From an uncultured Bacteroides sp. (GTDB lineage: Bacteria; Bacteroidota; Bacteroidia; Bacteroidales; Bacteroidaceae), in NCBI GenBank assembly GCA_900552645.1, contig USAN01000002.1, forward strand, positions 124,001 through 188,000: a stretch of 64,000 nucleotides of DNA, read 5' to 3'. The notes under the pieces are model-generated. The model ran no database searches. It saw only the letters and a list, made by a program, of their open reading frames with translations, and was not told the origin of the DNA. The translations under genes and the position numbers were made by a program. Shown in pieces: positions 54,286 through 63,305 of this stretch (positions are counted from its first letter, which is position 1; every line of letters starts with the position of its first letter).

Positions 54286-57200
54286 CTATCTCTTATTGAC
54301 AGTCATAGGTAGTTTAATAACAACCTCATGACCATACATATCAGTAGCTTTTATATTCAATGTTGAAGCTACTGCAGCAGTAGGATTAGTAGTAGAAGAT
54401 GTGGCTGTAGCAACAAATTCTTCGATACTATTATTAGTTACAGTAACTTTAAAGTATTCTTCTTCACCATTAGCATCACTTGTCAAAGTTGCTGATTTTA
54501 TTTGTAAGCTTCCTTCATATGGATCAGAAAGCAAACGACTGTATGAACCGTCCCATGCACTAGTTCCGTAAATAGCTTTTTCTACATTTATTTCACTACC
54601 ATTAAATGCCATTTTATAATTAGTACCATAAGTAAGTGTCTTAGCAGGGACTGGTTTAGCTGAATTACCCATTTGAGCAGCAGTAGCCCAATTCCAACTA
54701 TATGTCTTATTATAAATACAATTATAAACTGTTTTGAAGTTAGTAGCTGAAACCGTTACGTCATTATAGTTACCATCAGCATCCTTAACAGATGAAATTG
54801 CACCATAGTTGTATACAACAGATGTATTATGCTCAGTAATATTATCAATAAAATCCTTAGCTACAGTAAGACTAGCATCTCCTGTTACCTTAACAGCAAC
54901 ATTCTTAGAACCATCTTTCTCACTTGCATCGAAAGTTATATTATAATTTGCTTTTTCTCCTTTTCCAAAGTTGAAAACCTCTGTCATCTTCATTGTTCCT
55001 TTATTAGCAGCATCTACACCCCAAGCAGGAGTAGTTGTGTCATTACCAGGAATCATATAGCAGTTATAAATGCCACTAGAAACCTGTGCTGTCTTAACAG
55101 AGAATCCTGAAGGCAATGTAGTAGGCAAGTTCTTTGTCATAGAAATATTTAATGTCGCAATAGAGCGTCCATTACTATCAAATATAGACAATATACCATT
55201 ATATGCTTTACCATCAGTATATTTCTGCCAGTCTGTCAAGCTAGATCCAGTAGCAGGTACAGATACTACAGAAGCTACTTTAGTAAAGTCAATACTAGAC
55301 AATCCATTATTTTCTGTAGAAGCAGAATTGAATAAAACAACACCATTATTATCAAGAAGCTTAATATCAAATGATTTTTCATCTCCAATTTTGTCAGTTA
55401 CCCATGTAAATGTAGAAGGAGCAGATAACTTAGAGCAAGTAACAGCCACCTTTGGTGATTCATAAGCAGTTGGAGCAGTTAGTGAAGATGGAACAATTAC
55501 TGTAGCAGCAGAATTCCAATCAGCACCCTCTTTACCTACACGTACATAGAATGCTCTACCATCTGGATCCAATAATGAACCATCATCGTTTATAGCATAC
55601 ACACGGAATCCGAATACATCATTAGTATTTGCGGGGAATGTGATTTCTGCCTTACCTGCTGTTTCAGATACATTGTACACCTTATTGATACCTGTAATTT
55701 TAGGTTCCATAGCATTCCAAGCTGCTAATTCTGAATCATCAGAAGATAATGCATTAGCTTTATCAAGTACGATATAGAAAGCTGTAGCAGTTGTTAATTC
55801 TTCACTACCTAACTGTACAACAATAGGGGTTCCACCTACAGCCTGAACCATTTTGGTTATACCATATCTATTATCACCAGAAATGACATTCATTTCGCTA
55901 CCGCTAAATATAGGTACTGCGTTAGGAGTATATGTCTTCCAAACATAATCTAATATACCTGTTTCGGCTCTAGATTCTTCATTTCGATTATAACGATTAT
56001 GAAGGTCATCAACTTCTATTCCATCTACAGTAAAATCAAGGTCTCCACGAGTTATTTTGTCTAAATTTGCAAATTTTAATTCATATTCAGAAACAACGTT
56101 TCTGATATAATTTTTATCAGCATCCATTGTAGTGCTAACGCTGGCAGCAAAAAGGATTTGTTTTGTACCTACAGAAGTAGCCTTTACAAAACGCTCTGCA
56201 TCATATTTAGGATTCATTGCTACAGTAACTTCCCATAAACCATTAGTAGATATACCACGAGATAATAATAATCCAGTATATGGTTTAACATCTTTGATCA
56301 CAACATCTTCTGCCAATGTAGCTTCCCCTTTACTATTGATAAGTTTAATATTATCAGCAGTCAACACAGCATCTACAGGAGAAACACGCAATACGAATGT
56401 ATTTTCAAAAGTAGTTCTGGTACCCTTCTCGAAAGAGATAGCTCCATCCAATTTATCTCCGAATATCCATGTTCTTACAGCTTCTGCTGATACTAAATTA
56501 AGATTCGATCTATTATCGTATTGAGAACTAGCTATCAAAGAAACATGAGTAACACCCTGGAATACAGCAGCAGAAATCAATTCTACCTTGTCGTTTATAG
56601 TAGAAACCAAAGTAGATATTTCTCCTATCTTAGTCTTATTGTCTGCAATTGCTTGTGCGGTTGCCTCAGCGTCAAAAGCATTAAGAGCCTCTATAGCTTC
56701 CTGCATTGTTTCCAATGTACCAAGAATAGTTTCTATTTGGCCTTTGTTTGCCAATACAGCTGCATCATTGGTTTCCTTATAAGCATTCAATGCAGCAATC
56801 TGTGCTTCGATAGCAGCCTTGTTCTTACCAATTTCAACACCATTAGCAATTACTTTGTCATTCAATGCACCAATAGCCTGAGTATTAGCGTCAACCTTTT
56901 CAGTCAATTTGTCAATCGCACCTTGAAGAGAAGTTTCGGCAGCAACCAATTTCTCATTAACTGTAGCGATAGCAGCTTTCAATGCAGCATCTTCAGATGC
57001 CAAACTTTGCAAAGCAGCCTCTGTTGTTCCCTGGAATATTTCCAAAGCCTGAATACGACCTAATGCTTCTGTTAAAGAAAGGTTTGTTTTCTTTACTTCA
57101 TCACTAATAGCAGCTAACTCATCTTTTGTAGCTGATGAATTCTGCAATTTAATTAAAGAAGTATTAAGTTCTTCTTTTGCAGCTACCAATTCTGCATGTG

Positions 57201-57477
57201 CAGCAGCTGTAGCAGCTTTCTGAGCTTCCAATGCTGCTTTAGTAGCAGCATCTTTAGCTGCAGCTATTTCTTTTTCAATAGCTGTCTGAGCACTTTGTAA
57301 GCTGCTTATTGATGAATTTACAGCAGCAATCTGAGTAGTCAAATCGCTCTTTTCTGAGTCTATTTGTGACTGCAAATTACTGATATCGTCATCGTAATCT
57401 TTACAAGACACAAATGTACCTGTAGAAGTAACCATTAAGGCACCAAACAGGATTGCACTTAAAAATCTTTTGTTCAT
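54286..57477 (-). CDS. S-layer-like coiled-coil lipoprotein
   Basis: 1063 residues. Signal peptide with a lipobox Cys near residue 25 (FVSCKDYDDDISNLQ), a start very like BT1927-type S-layer lipoproteins of Bacteroides thetaiotaomicron. Residues about 30-310 are a long coiled coil (heptads of Ala, Leu, Ile with many Lys/Glu). From about 320 to the end come beta-rich, Ig-like segments with few Cys and many Thr/Ser/Asn. Such proteins form a shell on the cell surface and are phase variable in relatives. It follows a small AraC-type gene by 57 bp with no clear own promoter, so it may be read from the AraC promoter. Confidence 0.82.
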   Translation of the reverse strand: MNKRFLSAILFGALMVTSTGTFVSCKDYDDDISNLQSQIDSEKSDLTTQIAAVNSSISSLQSAQTAIEKEIAAAKDAATKAALEAQKAATAAAHAELVAAKEELNTSLIKLQNSSATKDELAAISDEVKKTNLSLTEALGRIQALEIFQGTTEAALQSLASEDAALKAAIATVNEKLVAAETSLQGAIDKLTEKVDANTQAIGALNDKVIANGVEIGKNKAAIEAQIAALNAYKETNDAAVLANKGQIETILGTLETMQEAIEALNAFDAEATAQAIADNKTKIGEISTLVSTINDKVELISAAVFQGVTHVSLIASSQYDNRSNLNLVSAEAVRTWIFGDKLDGAISFEKGTRTTFENTFVLRVSPVDAVLTADNIKLINSKGEATLAEDVVIKDVKPYTGLLLSRGISTNGLWEVTVAMNPKYDAERFVKATSVGTKQILFAASVSTTMDADKNYIRNVVSEYELKFANLDKITRGDLDFTVDGIEVDDLHNRYNRNEESRAETGILDYVWKTYTPNAVPIFSGSEMNVISGDNRYGITKMVQAVGGTPIVVQLGSEELTTATAFYIVLDKANALSSDDSELAAWNAMEPKITGINKVYNVSETAGKAEITFPANTNDVFGFRVYAINDDGSLLDPDGRAFYVRVGKEGADWNSAATVIVPSSLTAPTAYESPKVAVTCSKLSAPSTFTWVTDKIGDEKSFDIKLLDNNGVVLFNSASTENNGLSSIDFTKVASVVSVPATGSSLTDWQKYTDGKAYNGILSIFDSNGRSIATLNISMTKNLPTTLPSGFSVKTAQVSSGIYNCYMIPGNDTTTPAWGVDAANKGTMKMTEVFNFGKGEKANYNITFDASEKDGSKNVAVKVTGDASLTVAKDFIDNITEHNTSVVYNYGAISSVKDADGNYNDVTVSATNFKTVYNCIYNKTYSWNWATAAQMGNSAKPVPAKTLTYGTNYKMAFNGSEINVEKAIYGTSAWDGSYSRLLSDPYEGSLQIKSATLTSDANGEEEYFKVTVTNNSIEEFVATATSSTTNPTAAVASTLNIKATDMYGHEVVIKLPMTVNKR

Positions 57478-57488
57478 GATTAAAAAAC

Positions 57489-57508
57489 TTTAAATTTATA
57501 AATTTAAA
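57489..57508. repeat. 20-bp perfect palindrome before the S-layer-like gene
   Basis: TTTAAATTTATAAATTTAAA at 57489-57508, 11 bp upstream of the S-layer-like ATG (57477). Every pair is exact and there is no loop. Made only of A and T, so it is weak evidence by itself, but it sits in the ribosome-binding / leader position. Confidence 0.5.
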
Positions 57509-57534
57509 AAACTAAAAATTGTTTCATATTATAA

Positions 57535-58017
57535 TTATCTTAAACTCATTACATTATCATTATCAACAGCCACATACTGCAGAGGCGAGATACCTACTTC
57601 TTTCTTGAAAGCTACATAAAATACACTTCTGGAAGTAAACCCACATTTCCTGGGAAGATTTACAATAGGTTCATCGTATTTATCCAAAAGATATTTGGCA
57701 TACTCTACACGATAACTGTTGATTAGATTTTTCAAATTACACTTAAAATAATTATTTATTGCATTAGAGAGATACGTTGTATTGGTGCCAACCAAATGGC
57801 TAAGCTTCTTTAGATTTAGAGAAGGATCTAAATAGACTTTCCTTACTTCGAGATTATATAGAATTGCCTTATATAACTCGCTATCATTTTTTCTAATAAA
57901 ATCATCGTTGTCGTCTATCTTCTTACAGCGGACAACAAATTCATTCATTAAAGCCTCTTTGGACTTATTTAAATGAGAGTTCTTATTATTAGCTTTCTTA
58001 GTATTTTCTATCTTCAT
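57535..58017 (-). CDS. Small AraC-type regulator
   Basis: 160 residues from the ATG at 58017 (MKIENTKKANNKN). A longer frame opens at 58074 but the -33/-7 promoter lies inside it. The N-terminal about 60 residues are Lys/Asn-rich and helical. The C-terminal part is an AraC/XylS helix-turn-helix pair: LDPSLNLKKLSHLVGTNTTYLSNAINNYF and INSYRVEYAKYLLDKYDEPIVNLPRKCGFTSRSVFYVAFKKEVGISPLQY. No ligand domain is present. It lies 57 bp before the S-layer-like gene on the same strand, so control of that gene is likely. Confidence 0.85.
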   Translation of the reverse strand: MKIENTKKANNKNSHLNKSKEALMNEFVVRCKKIDDNDDFIRKNDSELYKAILYNLEVRKVYLDPSLNLKKLSHLVGTNTTYLSNAINNYFKCNLKNLINSYRVEYAKYLLDKYDEPIVNLPRKCGFTSRSVFYVAFKKEVGISPLQYVAVDNDNVMSLR

Positions 58018-58044
58018 CTCAAACCTAAAAGTAATTTCAATGGA

Positions 58045-58074
58045 CAAATATACCTTTTTATAATAATTTCGCAA
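58045..58074 (-). promoter_or_regulatory. Promoter of the AraC / S-layer-like unit
   Basis: On the minus strand TTG (58072-58074) is followed after 19 nt by TATATTTG (58045-58052), a full consensus pair; the ATG at 58017 is 28 nt beyond. AAACCTAA occurs on both sides (58021-58028 and 58080-58087, same orientation), a possible regulator site. Confidence 0.78.
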
Positions 58075-58665
58075 TAGTTAAACCTAACTTTATTTATAAA
58101 ATATAGGATATTTTTAAGAATCGGGAATTTTCAAGTGTTTTTTATTACAAAAGCAATGCATTTTTCATACATTATAAACATTTACACAATAGACATTATA
58201 ATATTTACAATATCATTTATTTAAATATAAATAGTAAATTAGACCTGTTTTAAAGCATATAAATGGGTTTATAGAAATATAGTCAATGATTTTATTTTTA
58301 CTATAATAAGATTGTATAATTTAAAATTCGCCTTTTACTACAGTAATTTTTTATAATATTATATTATTATATATGTAAAGTATTTTATGATTTAGGACAT
58401 TATTTTTAAATGTTAAATTGGCTTTGTAATGTTATAAAATTTAGTAATAACCAATTATTTATAAATACATTAACAGTATTATATATTGACATTATATTTA
58501 CCGTTATTTTTAAATCTAAATATTATAATGATTTATAATGTAGGATTAGATTAAAGAAAGGAAGGAAGAAATAAAGGAAGGATAGTGATAATAGAATACT
58601 TAAAAAGAGAATAGGCTATTAAAGGAAGACAAAAAAAGATGGTGTTTTAAAGCTCTGTTTTAGCA
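58075..58665. other. Long, very AT-rich spacer
   Basis: About 590 bp with no open frame that looks coding, no recognised RNA and no insertion-sequence ends. The middle (58140-58540) is nearly all A/T; the right part (58556-58635) is purine-rich (GGAAGGAAG-type). It separates the S-layer unit from the SIS-domain gene and may be an insulating or regulatory stretch. Confidence 0.4.
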
Positions 58666-58705
58666 AAATGCCCACTGCTTCAGATATCTGTAGCAGTGGG
58701 CATTT
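58666..58705 (-). terminator. Terminator-like hairpin after the SIS-domain gene
   Basis: Perfect 14-bp stem (58692-58705 with 58666-58679), whose 12-base loop region carries a further CAGATATCTG palindrome. It lies 22 bp beyond the minus-strand stop at 58727. There is a short T-run only. Confidence 0.75.
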
Positions 58706-58726
58706 ATATGTATATTAAAAAAGGAT

Positions 58727-59329
58727 CTACTTACTAAGTTCGCGAGACTTTTCACCCAGATATCCTCCATGATGACGCTTGCTATATTCTTCTATTGTAA
58801 ACTTAGTCCTTCGCATTGTCTCAACTACAAGTATATCGCCTATTACTGTCATGACTGTAGTTGAAGTAGTAGGAGTCATTCCAAGTAGACAAGCCTCGGC
58901 GGGATGGCCTGTACACAAACATATGTCGGCTGCTTCGGCCAACGGACTTTCAGGATTACCTGTTATTACTATTTTCTTTAATGAAGGATTAAGGTTATGT
59001 GCCAGTTGTGTAAGCTCTACTATCTCTCGGGTCTTACCGGAATTTGATATAAGAAGTAACAGATCATTTTCCTGTAACACTCCTAAATCGCCATGCTGCG
59101 CTTCGCTTGGATGAAGAAAGACAGAAGGAATACCGGTTGAACAAAAAGTTGTAGCTATGTTCATCGCTATCTGTCCGGCTTTACCCATTCCCGAAGTCAC
59201 CAGTTTTCCTCGTTTACGGTGAACTTGCTCTACTATAAGTTCAACAGCCTTCTCATAGGCATCGGTAATGGGAATGTTACTTACCGCCTGAGCCTCTTTC
59301 ACTAACAAATCTTTTATAGATGTAAGCAT
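58727..59329 (-). CDS. SIS-domain sugar-phosphate isomerase, arabinose-5-P isomerase type
   Basis: 200 residues made of a single SIS domain. VTSGMGKAGQIAMNIATTFCSTGIPSVFLHPSEAQHGDLGVLQ and LLLISNSGKTREIVEL are the KpsF/GutQ/KdsD signatures; GMTPTTSTTVMTVIGD holds the TPTTSTT loop. It lacks the CBS pair that ends most E. coli-type KdsD proteins, as in the single-domain enzymes known from Bacteroides. The reaction is ribulose-5-phosphate to arabinose-5-phosphate, the first step to Kdo for LPS. Confidence 0.88.
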   Translation of the reverse strand: MLTSIKDLLVKEAQAVSNIPITDAYEKAVELIVEQVHRKRGKLVTSGMGKAGQIAMNIATTFCSTGIPSVFLHPSEAQHGDLGVLQENDLLLLISNSGKTREIVELTQLAHNLNPSLKKIVITGNPESPLAEAADICLCTGHPAEACLLGMTPTTSTTVMTVIGDILVVETMRRTKFTIEEYSKRHHGGYLGEKSRELSK

Positions 59330-59437
59330 AGGTTTTGGTTTATTCTTTTATATTTAAGATTGCAAATATCCGTATTTTTTAAAGAACGGCAATAAGTTTT
59401 ATTGTATTTTTGTCAGTATAAACGTTTTATACTTAAA

Positions 59438-60661
59438 ATGACATCATATAATACTTTCACTCTGTCCAACGGACTAAGAGTTATACATGTACCAAACAAC
59501 TCCAAGGTAGCTTATTGTGGTTTTGCAATAGATGCAGGCACACGCGACGAAAAGGAAAATGAACAGGGAATGGCTCATTTCGTGGAACATCTTATATTCA
59601 AGGGTACAGAAAAACGAAGAGCATGGCATATACTGAACCGTATGGAAAATGTAGGTGGTGAATTAAACGCATATACTAATAAGGAAGAAACTGTAGTTTA
59701 TTCCTCTTTTCTGAAAGAGGATTTTGAAAGAGCTGCCGAACTGCTTACTGATATTGTATTCAACAGTACATTTCCACAAAATGAAATAGACAAGGAGGTA
59801 GATGTAATACTTGATGAAATACAGAGCTATAAAGATGATCCGTCAGAACTAATATTTGACGACTTCGAAGAACTTCTATTTCCAAACCATGCATTAGGAA
59901 GAAATATTCTGGGAAATCCGGAAATGCTAAAGAGTTTCACCACAACAGATGCGCTTAACTTTACACATAAGTTTTACCGCACTTCGAATATGATTTTCTT
60001 CATTCAGGGAGATATAGAACTGAAGAAGATAAAACGTATACTGGACAAGTGTCTGAAAAACATATCGTGTCTAACTACAGAACGCAAAAGAAATGCACCT
60101 TTTACATACATGCCTGTGAATAATCTTATAGAGAAGGATACTCATCAGGCTCATGTAATGATTGGAGGCCGAGGGTATGATGCACACAACGAGAAAAGAA
60201 CAGCTCTTTATCTGCTAAACAATATTCTGGGAGGACCGGGCATGAATAGCCGACTGAATGTGGCGCTTCGCGAAAAAAGAGGATTGGTATATAATGTAGA
60301 GGCAAATCTTACCTCGTATACAGATACCGGGGTATTCTGCATATATTTCGGAACAGACCCACATGATGTAGACAAATGCGTATCATTGGTACGTAAAGAA
60401 TTAAAAAGATTGAGAGACAACAAACTTACTATTGCGCAACTTTCGGCAGTCAAAAAACAGATAATAGGACAGATAGGAGTAGCTAGCGATAATTTTGAAA
60501 ACTCTGCTCTGGACATAGGAAAAACTTTTCTTCATTATAATAAGGTGGACCGTCCTGAAGAAATATTCAAAAGAATAGAATCATTATCTGCAGATACATT
60601 ATGGAATGTGTCAAACGAAATATTTGACGAAAACTATCTTTCTACTTTAATCTATAAATAA
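59438..60661 (+). CDS. M16-family zinc peptidase
   Basis: 407 residues from the ATG at 59438. The zinc site is HFVEH (His47, His51; inverted HxxEH) with the third ligand Glu about 76 residues later in DVILDEIQSYKDDP. The C-terminal domain shows GGPGMNSRLNVALREKRGLVYNV, the substrate-binding R/Y segment. It is a single half-size unit, as in many bacterial processing-peptidase-like proteins that dimerise. No signal peptide, so probably cytoplasmic. A TATTTTTG -7 element (59405-59412) precedes it, which rules out the upstream TTG start at 59402. GH95 follows after 8 bp. Confidence 0.93.
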   Translation: MTSYNTFTLSNGLRVIHVPNNSKVAYCGFAIDAGTRDEKENEQGMAHFVEHLIFKGTEKRRAWHILNRMENVGGELNAYTNKEETVVYSSFLKEDFERAAELLTDIVFNSTFPQNEIDKEVDVILDEIQSYKDDPSELIFDDFEELLFPNHALGRNILGNPEMLKSFTTTDALNFTHKFYRTSNMIFFIQGDIELKKIKRILDKCLKNISCLTTERKRNAPFTYMPVNNLIEKDTHQAHVMIGGRGYDAHNEKRTALYLLNNILGGPGMNSRLNVALREKRGLVYNVEANLTSYTDTGVFCIYFGTDPHDVDKCVSLVRKELKRLRDNKLTIAQLSAVKKQIIGQIGVASDNFENSALDIGKTFLHYNKVDRPEEIFKRIESLSADTLWNVSNEIFDENYLSTLIYK

Positions 60662-60669
60662 ATATATTC

Positions 60670-63147
60670 ATGAAAAGACTACTAACCGCACTACTCGTTA
60701 CAGCGGCGGCCTTTACGGTACAGGGGCAGCATAAACAAAATCTAAAAATATGGTTTGACAAACCTATGTCGCTGGAAGGAAGAGAATCATGGTACAATCC
60801 TACTTCGGACAAGCAATGGGAAAATGCCTCACTTCCTATTGGAAATGGAAGTATAGGAGCAAACATTACCGGATCGGTAGCAGCCGAAAGATTGACACTT
60901 AACGAAAAAACATTGTGGCAGGGAGGACCAAACACAAAAGGAGGACCTGCACACTATTGGAACGTGAATAAGGAATCGGCTCATCTGCTACCCGAAATAA
61001 GAAAAGCATTTGAAGAAGGCAATCAAAAAAAAGCCGAAGAACTTACAAAAAAGAATTTCAACGGACTGGCCGATTATGAGCCAGGCAGAGAACCCGAATT
61101 CCGATTTGGTTGCTTTACTTCATTGGGCGAAGCATATATAGAAACAGGATTGAGCGAGATTGGCATGAAAAATTATCATCGCACACTTTCACTCGACTCG
61201 GCTATGGTTACCGTAGGATTCGACAAGGATGGAGTTAACTACGAAAGAGACTATTTTGCATCTTTCCCCGATAGTGTAATGGTTATAAGATTCTCGGCCG
61301 ACAAACCGGGAATGCAGAATCTTGTTTTCAGTTATGGAAACAATCCCGAGGCGGAAGGAGAGATAAAGAGCGACTCGGAAAACTCACTTCTATACGTGGG
61401 ACAGTTAAAGAATAACAACATGAAGTTTGCTTTACGCATTAAAGCCATAAACACCGGAGGTACACTTATATCAAAAGATGGCAAGATACATGTAAAGGGA
61501 GCAGACAATGTAACATTCCTTGTAACTGCCGACACAGATTACAAACTAAATTTTGATCCAAACTTCGACAAGGCCGATACATATGTAGGAGTAAATCCTG
61601 TTGCATCTACCGAAAAGATGATGAACCAGGCATCTAGATTAAGCTATTCTAAATTACTTGAAAGACACTATAAAGATTATTCTTCACTGTTTGAAAGAGT
61701 ACAACTAGAGCTTAATCCTTATTTCCCTATGACACTTCAATATCCTGCACTGACAGATTTGCCTACGTACAAGCGACTAAAGTTATACCGAGAAGGAAAG
61801 GCCGATTACCAGTTAGAAAAACTTTATTATCAATTTGGTCGATACCTTCTTATAGCCTCTTCTCGGCCCGGAAATCTTCCTGCAAATCTACAAGGGATGT
61901 GGAGCAATGGAGTAGACGGTCCATGGCATGTAGATTATCACAACAACATCAATCTTCAGATGAATTATTGGCCTTCATGCATGACGAATCTTGAAGAGTG
62001 CACATTACCATTAATAGATTTCATCAATACCCTAATAAAACCGGGAGCAAAAACAGCAAAAGCTTATTTCGGAGCACGTGGATGGACAGCGTCAATTTCG
62101 GGAAATATATTTGGATTCACATCTCCTCTTACAGACGAGAATATGTCATGGAACTTCAATCCTATGGCCGGGCCATGGCTTGCTACACATGTATGGGATT
62201 ATTACGATTATACACGTGACAGGAATTTCCTTAAAAACAGAGGTTACGACATAATAAAGAGTAGTGCCGATTTCACTGTAGATTATCTATGGAAAAGACC
62301 TGATGGCAAATATACAGCATCACCTTCAACATCTCCCGAACATGGACCGGTAGATGAAGGTGCAACATTCGTTCATGCAGTGGCACGCGAAATACTTATA
62401 GATGCGATAAAAGCAGCCAAAGTACTTGGAGTAGATACAAAAAAACAAAAAAGATGGAAGGAAGTTCTTGACAATCTTGTACCATACAAAACCGGACGTT
62501 ATGGCCAACTTATGGAATGGAGTACAGATATAGATGATCCGAAGGATGAACATCGTCATGTAAATCATCTGTTCGGGTTACATCCCGGACAAACCATTTC
62601 GCCTGTAACTACTCCGGATTTAGCCAAGGCATCCAGAATTGTACTTGAGCATAGAGGCGATGGCGCTACAGGATGGAGTATGGGATGGAAACTAAATCAA
62701 TGGGCGCGCCTACATGATGGAAATCATGCTTACAAGTTATACGGAAACCTTCTTAAGAATGGAACAAATGATAACCTTTGGGACACACATCCACCATTCC
62801 AGATTGATGGAAACTTTGGAGGAACGGCAGGCGTAACCGAAATGCTACTTCAAAGTCATATGGGATTTATAGATCTTCTACCTGCACTTCCCGATGCATG
62901 GAAGGATGGTGAAGTAAAAGGATTAATGGCTCGTGGAAACTTCGAAGTGTCGATGAAATGGGGCAATAATAAGCTTATAGAAGCTAATATAATATCTAAA
63001 TCGGGCGAAAAATGCAATATAAGATATGGAGATGAGACTGTCTCGTTCAATACTAAAAAAGGAAAAGCATATAAGATTTTCGTTGAAGAACGTAAAGAAC
63101 ATGATAAAGTTACAGGCAGGAAATTATCATTTTCACCTTACCAATAA
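60670..63147 (+). CDS. GH95 alpha-L-fucosidase, secreted
   Basis: 825 residues. A signal peptide (MKRLLTALLVTAAAFTVQGQ) sends it to the periplasm. The GH95 N-terminal beta domain begins near 40 (LPIGNGSIGANITG; LTLNEKTLWQGGPN). The (alpha/alpha)6 domain follows, with DYHNNINLQMNYWPS (the paired Asn, near 420), SPSTSPEHGPV (catalytic Glu, near 555) and FQIDGNFGGTAGVTEMLLQS (Asp, near 715). The family inverts alpha-1,2-fucosyl or related galactosyl links in host glycans and plant polymers. It probably shares an mRNA with the M16 gene upstream. Confidence 0.95.
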   Translation: MKRLLTALLVTAAAFTVQGQHKQNLKIWFDKPMSLEGRESWYNPTSDKQWENASLPIGNGSIGANITGSVAAERLTLNEKTLWQGGPNTKGGPAHYWNVNKESAHLLPEIRKAFEEGNQKKAEELTKKNFNGLADYEPGREPEFRFGCFTSLGEAYIETGLSEIGMKNYHRTLSLDSAMVTVGFDKDGVNYERDYFASFPDSVMVIRFSADKPGMQNLVFSYGNNPEAEGEIKSDSENSLLYVGQLKNNNMKFALRIKAINTGGTLISKDGKIHVKGADNVTFLVTADTDYKLNFDPNFDKADTYVGVNPVASTEKMMNQASRLSYSKLLERHYKDYSSLFERVQLELNPYFPMTLQYPALTDLPTYKRLKLYREGKADYQLEKLYYQFGRYLLIASSRPGNLPANLQGMWSNGVDGPWHVDYHNNINLQMNYWPSCMTNLEECTLPLIDFINTLIKPGAKTAKAYFGARGWTASISGNIFGFTSPLTDENMSWNFNPMAGPWLATHVWDYYDYTRDRNFLKNRGYDIIKSSADFTVDYLWKRPDGKYTASPSTSPEHGPVDEGATFVHAVAREILIDAIKAAKVLGVDTKKQKRWKEVLDNLVPYKTGRYGQLMEWSTDIDDPKDEHRHVNHLFGLHPGQTISPVTTPDLAKASRIVLEHRGDGATGWSMGWKLNQWARLHDGNHAYKLYGNLLKNGTNDNLWDTHPPFQIDGNFGGTAGVTEMLLQSHMGFIDLLPALPDAWKDGEVKGLMARGNFEVSMKWGNNKLIEANIISKSGEKCNIRYGDETVSFNTKKGKAYKIFVEERKEHDKVTGRKLSFSPYQ

Positions 63148-63154
63148 ACTTCCT

Positions 63155-63230
63155 CACCCAGGTGCGGAAGTTGTTTCACCCGGGTGCGGAAGTTTCCTCA
63201 CCTAGGTGATAAAGTTTCCTCACCCGGGTG
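63155..63230 (+). repeat. Four palindromes at exact 22-bp period
   Basis: CACCCAGGTG, CACCCGGGTG, CACCTAGGTG and CACCCGGGTG start at 63155, 63177, 63199 and 63221. Between them lie variants of GGAAGTTTCCT. Only 7 bp separate the array from the GH95 stop. Each unit can form a small hairpin, and the array faces one side of the helix at about two turns per unit. Confidence 0.85.
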
Positions 63231-63240
63231 AAACAAAAAA

Positions 63241-63275
63241 AATCAATAGTAAAAAAGATTATTTTACTATTGATT
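63241..63275. terminator. Terminator-like hairpin between GH95 and the S24-like gene
   Basis: Perfect 14-bp stem AATCAATAGTAAAA (63241-63254) with its complement (63262-63275), 7-base loop, preceded by an A-run. It stands between converging genes and could serve both. Confidence 0.75.
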
Positions 63276-63305
63276 CTAACCAAAAAACTATATACGAACG
63301 CGACT

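Noticed and set aside
56521..57063. 180-codon plus-strand frame inside the S-layer-like gene
   Set aside because: Antisense to the Ala/Leu heptads of the coiled coil, which gives the Ser/Cys-rich string; not a real protein.
57478..58150. Invertible promoter for the S-layer-like gene
   Set aside because: I looked for inverted repeats of 10 bp or more on both sides of the promoter and found only direct repeats and an A/T palindrome; a computed search is needed before claiming inversion.
58140..58540. Replication origin because of very high A/T content
   Set aside because: No DnaA-box cluster and no dnaA/dnaN/parAB genes nearby.
63155..63230. CRISPR array
   Set aside because: The repeated part is a 10-bp palindrome with 12-bp similar spacers, total 76 bp, and no cas genes; spacers are not unique.
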